NCBI RefSeq assembly: GCF_001468225.1
Contig: NZ_LNRU01000014.1
Span: 1-64,000 of the forward strand
Direction: 5' to 3'
Origin: Sphingopyxis sp. H053
GTDB taxonomy: Bacteria > Pseudomonadota > Alphaproteobacteria > Sphingomonadales > Sphingomonadaceae
Length of the DNA stretch: 64,000 nucleotides
The translations under genes and the position numbers were made by a program. A model generated the notes under the pieces. That model did not search any database, was not told the origin of the DNA, and was given only the letters and a program-made list of their open reading frames with translations. Shown here piece after piece: positions 59,429-64,000 of this stretch. The first letter of the stretch is position 1, and each line of letters starts with the position of its first letter.

Positions 59429-60895
59429 CTACCCCGCCAGCGCCTTTTGCCGCCGCCGCTGCACCGACGAGCCATAACCCATCGCCTCACGATATTTGAC
59501 GACGGTGCGCCGTGCGATGTCGTGGCCCTCGGCCGAGAGTTTCTGCGCGATCGTCTCGTCGGAGAGAATCGCCTTGCCATCCTCGGCCTCGATCATCGCC
59601 TTGATCCGGCTCTTCACCGCCTCGGCCGACACCGCGCCGTCGCCTTGCGTATCGGAAATGCCGCTCGAGAAGAAATATTTGAGCTCGAACAGCCCGCGCG
59701 CGCAGCTCAGATATTTGTTGCTCGTGACGCGGCTGACGGTCGATTCGTGCATGCCGATCTCCTCGGCGACCTGCCGCAAGGTCAGCGGGCGCATGTGTGC
59801 GACGCCGTGGAGGAAAAAGCCTTCCTGCTGCTTCACGATCGCGCTCGCGACCCTGACGATCGTGCGCTGGCGCTGGTCGAGCGCGCGGACGAGCCAGTTG
59901 GCGCCCGCGAGCTGTTCGGAGAGCCACGCCTTGTTCTTCGCCGCCGCGCCCTGCGCGAGTTCGGTATAATAGCGGCGGTTGACGAGAAGGCGCGGCAGCG
60001 TGCCGCTGTTGATCTCGACCGCCCAGCCCTTCGCGGTCTGGCGGATATAGAGGTCGGGGACGACCGCCGGGGCGCCATCGCCGCCGAATTTGAGCCCGGG
60101 CTTGGGATCGTAGCCGCGCAGTTCGTGAATCATGTCGGTAAGATCCTCGTCGTCGACCCCGCAGATGCGCTTCAGTTGCGGAAAGGCGCCCTTCGCGACG
60201 AGATCGAGGTGCGCGATCATCGTTGCCATCGCCGGGTCGTAGCGGTCGGCCTCGCGCGCCTGGATCGCGATGCATTCGGCGAGGTCGCGCCCGCCGACGC
60301 CCGACGGGTCGAAGCATTGGATGCCCGCGAGTATCTCTTCGAGCAAGGCGAGCGGGACGCCGAGCTGCGCGGCGAGTTCGGCAAGGTCGGCGCGCAGATA
60401 GCCCGCCTCGTCGATCAGCGCGACGAGCTGGCCCGCGACGATCGCCTCGATCCCGCTGAAGCGCTCGCCGACCTGCGCGAGCAGATGGTCGTGCAGCGTG
60501 CCCTCATGCTCGGCGAAGCTGTCGAAATCGATATCCTCGCCGCTCCCCGACAGGCCGACATTGTCGCTGGCGCTGTCGTGGTGGAAGCTTTCGGCGGCAA
60601 GATCGACGTCGAGGTCGTTCGCGGTGCCGCCGTCGGCAGACAGCGCCTGATCGGCGTCGAGCGTCGCGGCCTCGGCCGCCGGTGCGTCGCCGCCAGGCAC
60701 GCCATCGGGATCGCCCGCGCTGCCGTCGCTGTCGGCCGACGCCGTATCGAGCAGCGGATTGCCTTCGAGCGCCTCGGCCAGATAGGCTTCGAGTTCGAGA
60801 TTCGACAGTGCCAGCAGCTTGATCGCTTGCTGCAGCTGCGGCGTCATCACCAGCGATTGCGACTGGCGGAGATCGAGGCGCGGTCCCAACGCCAT
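59429..60895 (-). CDS. rpoN: RNA polymerase factor sigma-54
   Basis: The 488-residue sigma-54 has region I (RLDLRQSQSLVMTPQLQQAIKLLALSNLELEAYL), an acidic region II, the core-binding domain, the HTH (TLRQVAEEIGMHESTVSRVTSNKYL), and the RpoN box ARRTVVKYREAMGY that reads the -24 promoter element. It serves promoters that need enhancer-binding ATPases. It lies 15 bases after lptB, the common order in proteobacteria. Confidence 0.97.
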   Translation of the reverse strand: MALGPRLDLRQSQSLVMTPQLQQAIKLLALSNLELEAYLAEALEGNPLLDTASADSDGSAGDPDGVPGGDAPAAEAATLDADQALSADGGTANDLDVDLAAESFHHDSASDNVGLSGSGEDIDFDSFAEHEGTLHDHLLAQVGERFSGIEAIVAGQLVALIDEAGYLRADLAELAAQLGVPLALLEEILAGIQCFDPSGVGGRDLAECIAIQAREADRYDPAMATMIAHLDLVAKGAFPQLKRICGVDDEDLTDMIHELRGYDPKPGLKFGGDGAPAVVPDLYIRQTAKGWAVEINSGTLPRLLVNRRYYTELAQGAAAKNKAWLSEQLAGANWLVRALDQRQRTIVRVASAIVKQQEGFFLHGVAHMRPLTLRQVAEEIGMHESTVSRVTSNKYLSCARGLFELKYFFSSGISDTQGDGAVSAEAVKSRIKAMIEAEDGKAILSDETIAQKLSAEGHDIARRTVVKYREAMGYGSSVQRRRQKALAG

Positions 60896-60910
60896 CAGCG
60901 TGTCATAACA

Positions 60911-61726
60911 TTACAAAGAGAAGCCCTCGCCGAGATAGAGGCGACGCACCTCGGGGTCGGCGACGAGCTCTTCCGGGGAGCCGGCAAGCAGCACCTTGCC
61001 GTCGTAGATGATGCAGGCGCGGTCGACGAGGTCGAGCGTCTCGCGCACATTATGGTCAGTGATCAGCACGCCGATGCCGCGCGTCTTGAGGTCCACGACC
61101 AGATCGCGAATGTCGCTGATCGACAAGGGGTCGATGCCAGCAAAAGGTTCGTCGAGCAGCATGATCGACGGGTTGGCCGCGAGCGCGCGGGCGATTTCGG
61201 CGCGGCGCCGTTCGCCGCCCGACAGCGCCATCGCCGCCGAATCGCGGAGGCGCGTGAGGCCGAATTCGTCGAGCAATTCTTCCATGCGCCGTTCGCGCGC
61301 GATCTTGTCGGGCTCGCTGAGTTCGAGCACCGCGCCGATATTCTGCTCGACCGTCATGCCGCGAAAGATCGAGGTTTCCTGCGGCAGATAGCCGAGGCCG
61401 AGGATCGCGCGGCGATACATCGGCAGCGCGGTGATGTCGGCGCCGTCGAGCATGATGCGCCCGGCGTCGGGCTTCACCAGCCCCATGATCGAATAGAAGC
61501 AGGTCGTCTTGCCCGCGCCGTTCGGGCCGAGCAGGCCGACGACCTCGCCCTTGCCGACCGACAGCGACACGTCGGAGAGGACGGTGCGCTTGTCATAGCT
61601 TTTGGCGATCGAAATGACCGCCAGACCGTTGCCCGCAGCGGCATCCTCGCGGACATGCGCCTTGTGCTCGGTGACGCCATGATCACTCTCGGTCAGTGTG
61701 CCCGCATTGGATTCGTCGTCGGTCAT
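60911..61726 (-). CDS. lptB: LPS export ABC transporter ATP-binding protein
   Basis: The 271-residue ATPase has Walker A LLGPNGAGKTT, Q-loop LPQETSIF, signature LSGGERRRAEIARAL, Walker B IMLLDEPFAGIDP, and switch histidine in LITDHNVRETLD. It powers extraction of LPS from the inner membrane with LptFG. It carries about 35 extra N-terminal residues, acidic and polar, compared with the E. coli protein; the start could lie later. LptA and LptC, which often precede it, are not here; the mutase gene is upstream instead. Confidence 0.96.
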   Translation of the reverse strand: MTDDESNAGTLTESDHGVTEHKAHVREDAAAGNGLAVISIAKSYDKRTVLSDVSLSVGKGEVVGLLGPNGAGKTTCFYSIMGLVKPDAGRIMLDGADITALPMYRRAILGLGYLPQETSIFRGMTVEQNIGAVLELSEPDKIARERRMEELLDEFGLTRLRDSAAMALSGGERRRAEIARALAANPSIMLLDEPFAGIDPLSISDIRDLVVDLKTRGIGVLITDHNVRETLDLVDRACIIYDGKVLLAGSPEELVADPEVRRLYLGEGFSL

Positions 61727-61811
61727 AGGTCGGTCGGTTCCGTTTCTAGCCCCCGGGCGGCGTTACCCCAGCGACGCAGCGAACGTCAATCTGGCAAGAT
61801 TTTTGCAGGGC

Positions 61812-61917
61812 CGTTCCCCTCCCTTTCAGGGAGGGGTTAGGGGTGGGTCGCCGCAGGCGTTCTTTCCATCCGCATACCCACCCCCGACCCCTCCCTGAAA
61901 GGGAGGGGAGCAGGAGC
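61812..61917. repeat. paired G/C-rich palindromes, family 3, copy B
   Basis: CCCTCCCTTTCAGGGAGGGG and its inverse flank about 50 bases between lptB and the mutase gene. Same plan as 13812-13924. It abuts the mutase stop codon and could separate the two transcripts. Confidence 0.75.
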
Positions 61918-63312
61918 CTAGTGCGCCGCCTGCGGCCCGCGCACGATCCCCGACAGCGCAAGCTGTTCGTCGATCGCCGCGAGCAGCCGCGCCAGTGCCG
62001 CCTCGTCCTTTGCCTCGGCGCGCGCGACGAGCACATCCTGCGTGTTCGAGGCGCGGAGCAGCCACCAGCCGTCGTCGGTGAGCACGCGCGCGCCGTCGGT
62101 GCGGTCGACCTGCGCGCCCGATGCCGTGAGCCGGTCGAGGACTTCATCCACAATGGCGAATTTGCGGCTCTCGTCGACCTGGAAGCGCATTTCGGGGGTG
62201 TTGACCATCGGCGCCATATTGCCGCGCAATTCGGTGACGCTCTGCCCGAGCTTCGTCGCCGCCTCGATCAACCGCACCGCGGCATAGGGTGCATCGTCAT
62301 AACCATAATAGCGGTCGGCGAAGAAGATATGCCCGCTCATCTCGCCCGCGAGCGGACTGCCGGTTTCCTTCATCTTCGCCTTGATCAGGCTGTGGCCGGT
62401 CTTCCACATCAGCGGCTTGCCGCCGAGCTCGGCGACGCGGTCGAACAGCGCCTGGCTCGCCTTCACGTCGGCGATGACCGTCGCGCCGGGCAGGTCCTTC
62501 AGCACCGCCGCGGCATAGATTTGCAGCAGCTGATCGCCCCAGATCACCCGGCCCTCACCGTCGATCGCACCGATGCGGTCGCCGTCTCCATCGAAAGCGA
62601 CGCCGAAATCGAGGCTCTTCTCCGCGACGAGCTTGCGCAGATCGGCGAGATTCTTCTCTTCGGTGGGATCGGGATGGTGGTTCGGAAAATGGCCGTCGAT
62701 GTCGGTAAACAGCAGATGATGCTCGCCCGGAAGGCGCGCGGTGAGTTTCTCGATGACGGTGCCCGCGGCGCCGTTTCCGGCGTCCCAGCCGATGCGGAAG
62801 GCGCCGCCGGCGAAGCCCTCGACCAGCCGGTCGACATAGGCGTCGACGATATCGATGCTCTGCGACGTGCCTTCGCCCCCAACATCGACGGACTCCCAGT
62901 CGCCCGCGGCGGCCATTTCACCGATGCCCAGGATATCGGCGCCGTAGAAGGGACGCCCCTGCATCACAAATTTGAAGCCATTATAGTCGGGGGGATTGTG
63001 GCTGCCGGTTATCTGTATGCCGCCCTCCACATCCTCGGTTGACGCGGCATAATAGAGCATCGGCGTCGGCCCGAGCCCGACATTGAGCGCGTCGGCGCCC
63101 GCGTCGTTGATCCCGGCAATCAGCGCGTCGGCGAGCATCGGCGACGAGAGGCGGCCGTCATAGCCGACGGCAATGCGCTTGCCGCCCGCGCGGCGGACCA
63201 GCGTCGCGAAGCTGCGGCCGATGGCATAGGCGTCCTTGTCGGACAGCGTGTCGCCAACGACCCCGCGGATGTCATATTCGCGCAGCATCGTCGGGTGGAA
63301 ATTGTGCGTCAT
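61918..63312 (-). CDS. pgmG: phosphomannomutase/phosphoglucomutase
   Basis: The 464-residue alpha-D-phosphohexomutase has the catalytic phosphoserine in GGIQITGSHNPPDYNG, the metal-binding loop FDGDGDRIGAID, the sugar-binding GEMSGHIFFADRYYGYDDAPYA and the phosphate-binding C-terminal RASNTQD. It interconverts 1- and 6-phosphates of glucose or mannose for surface polysaccharides; similar enzymes serve gellan-type synthesis in sphingomonads. The start is ATG 63312, behind AGAGGAT; the frame stays open through the repeat element up to 63573, which I reject as coding. Confidence 0.94.
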   Translation of the reverse strand: MTHNFHPTMLREYDIRGVVGDTLSDKDAYAIGRSFATLVRRAGGKRIAVGYDGRLSSPMLADALIAGINDAGADALNVGLGPTPMLYYAASTEDVEGGIQITGSHNPPDYNGFKFVMQGRPFYGADILGIGEMAAAGDWESVDVGGEGTSQSIDIVDAYVDRLVEGFAGGAFRIGWDAGNGAAGTVIEKLTARLPGEHHLLFTDIDGHFPNHHPDPTEEKNLADLRKLVAEKSLDFGVAFDGDGDRIGAIDGEGRVIWGDQLLQIYAAAVLKDLPGATVIADVKASQALFDRVAELGGKPLMWKTGHSLIKAKMKETGSPLAGEMSGHIFFADRYYGYDDAPYAAVRLIEAATKLGQSVTELRGNMAPMVNTPEMRFQVDESRKFAIVDEVLDRLTASGAQVDRTDGARVLTDDGWWLLRASNTQDVLVARAEAKDEAALARLLAAIDEQLALSGIVRGPQAAH

Positions 63313-63340
63313 CTTTGATCCTCTTGGGGGAGAGAAGGTA

Positions 63341-63606
63341 AGGGTCCGTACTCCACTACAGCGCCGTCGAGGCGCCCAAATGGCGAACAGATCGGGCCGA
63401 GAGACGCGCCGGGAAGGCTGGTTGCCTTTCCAAGCGGCTCTCGGATCGAGATGGAAGCCATTTGGGCGTCCCGAAGGGATTTGATCAAAATGGCCCATTG
63501 CTTCGTCGAGAAGTCTGGAAATATCGACATATTCCTCCGCCTTCTCTCCTCGCACTGAGCCATTTTGCTTCAAACCTCGACGGCGCTGTAGTGGAGTACG
63601 GACCCT
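63341..63606. mobile_element. 266-bp element with perfect 32-bp terminal inverted repeats (MITE-like)
   Basis: Arms 63341-63372 and 63575-63606 are perfect inverted copies starting AGGGTCCGTACTCCACTACA. The 202-base interior holds further inverted segments (63373-63384 with 63457-63468; 63487-63494 with 63559-63566), so the RNA could fold into a branched structure. No transposase is encoded. The outer end provides part of the mipZ stop codon. No clear target-site duplication is seen. Together with the short flanks it fills the 292-base gap between mipZ and the mutase gene. Confidence 0.78.
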
Positions 63607-64000
63607 AGGCGGCGGCGAACAAATCCCCGTCCGGATGCAATCTTTCGCGCACCGGGAGGTTCAGTCCGCCCATCGCCTCACGGAGTTCCTGCCGCGCGAC
63701 GACGTGGCCAATCCCCATGCCGCCAAGGTGCGCCTTGTCGAGCAGGGTGAGGCCAGCCGGGAAAAGCTCGCGATAGATGACGCGCTCGCCGAGCCCGGGG
63801 ATGACGCGGAACCCGACGCGCCGCGACAACTGGGTCAATGCCTCGCCGACGCGGCGCATATTGTGCGCGTCGACATGCTGGAGACGGTTGCGCAGGATGA
63901 TCCAGTCCATCGTCCGCCCGTCGGTCTTCGCGCGCGTCTTGCGCGCGTCCCAGATCAGTTCGGAATAGAAGCTGGGGCGGGTAACCTGAAAGGTTTCGGG
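63605..64000 (-). CDS. mipZ: MipZ-type division site ATPase (C-terminal part)
   Basis: The last 131 codons of a ParA-like ATPase are present; the start lies beyond the window. The stretch RPSFYSELIWDARKTRAKTDG, then MDWIILRNRLQHVDAHNMRRV and VGFRVIPGLGERVIYRELFPAGLTLLD are characteristic of MipZ, which forms gradients from the poles and blocks FtsZ polymerisation away from midcell. The TAG stop uses two bases of the adjacent repeat element. The Walker motifs are outside the window. Confidence 0.9.
   Translation of the reverse strand, partial: PETFQVTRPSFYSELIWDARKTRAKTDGRTMDWIILRNRLQHVDAHNMRRVGEALTQLSRRVGFRVIPGLGERVIYRELFPAGLTLLDKAHLGGMGIGHVVARQELREAMGGLNLPVRERLHPDGDLFAAA

Noticed and set aside
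59180..61840. 886-codon open frame opposite rpoN and lptB
   Set aside because: It crosses rpmJ, rpoN and lptB in the opposite sense; all three are unmistakable.
63313..63573. N-terminal extension of the mutase through the repeat element
   Set aside because: The frame is open, but the family start is at 63312 with its own ribosome-binding site, and the extension has no relation to phosphohexomutases.
2757..63606. CRISPR array or phage attachment sites among the repeats
   Set aside because: The repeats are dispersed palindromes, not regularly spaced, with no cas genes, integrase or phage genes nearby.
1..64000. tRNA or rRNA genes
   Set aside because: I found no cloverleaf-like segment or rRNA motif in the intergenic stretches; the scan was by eye.

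Overview
The window looks like 64 kb of chromosome from a GC-rich alphaproteobacterium of the order Sphingomonadales, most probably close to Sphingopyxis or Sphingomonas. The signs are a MipZ division regulator, COQ9, MmcB, DUF3576, an alphaproteobacterial LptE/LeuS/HolA block, a pair of large TonB-dependent receptors with 'IIVTA' TonB boxes, and dense palindromic intergenic repeats. Most genes are housekeeping. I see no prophage, transposase, CRISPR array, rRNA or tRNA. The species is inferred, not shown.

Layout. 1-7.3 kb: a tightly overlapping operon of DUF4129, DUF4350, MoxR ATPase, DUF58, SpoIIM-like and RDD membrane proteins, followed by a nitroreductase and a lipoprotein. The first 152 bases hold a perfect inverted repeat that looks like a contig-end artefact. 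7.3-13.8 kb: a lipoprotein, gyrB, an RlpA-like protein, glutaminase, and a VOC/ArsR/SRPBCC operon behind an AT-rich palindrome. 14-18.3 kb: a ligase-associated DNA-damage helicase, a two-domain retropepsin-like protease and the nuclease PdeM. 18.4-24.3 kb: two tandem TonB-dependent receptors. 24.5-29.1 kb (minus): DUF3576-leuS-lptE-holA. 29.4-33 kb: an exported protein, a ThiE-like protein, a YggS-type PLP protein, a type B chloramphenicol acetyltransferase and a DUF4402 protein. 33.1-36 kb: a compact type III polyketide synthase / methyltransferase / flavoprotein operon. 36-40.6 kb: msrB, a class A penicillin-binding protein, a YgjP-like metalloprotease, a YcgN-type cysteine cluster protein and SCO1/SenC. 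41-44.5 kb: an ankyrin protein, then an HTH-RibB fusion, a DMT transporter, ribH and a small membrane protein. 44.5-50.6 kb: an Old Yellow Enzyme, a second DMT transporter, COQ9, feoAB, ssb and mmcB. 50.6-53.2 kb (minus): a membrane protein, ribD, ribE and a GFA protein. 53.3 kb: a probable small RNA. 53.4-59.3 kb: a thioesterase, aminopeptidase P, an S9 peptidase, a small protein, a HAD hydrolase and rpmJ. 59.4-64 kb (minus): mipZ (cut by the window edge), a phosphomannomutase/phosphoglucomutase, lptB and rpoN, with a 266-bp inverted-repeat element between mipZ and the mutase.

How it fits together. Riboflavin synthesis is split between two loci: ribB-transporter-ribH, with a palindrome overlapping the predicted promoter and an HTH domain fused to RibB, and ribD-ribE. 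Envelope functions recur (LptE, LptB, a PBP1A-type enzyme, RlpA-like, MipZ). The points most worth a second look are the HTH-RibB fusion with its own palindromic promoter, the small RNA candidate with a CU-rich loop, the repeat element that supplies the stop codon of mipZ, the type III PKS operon, the single-chain double retropepsin between two DNA-damage genes, and the poorly understood MoxR/DUF58/SpoIIM/RDD operon.
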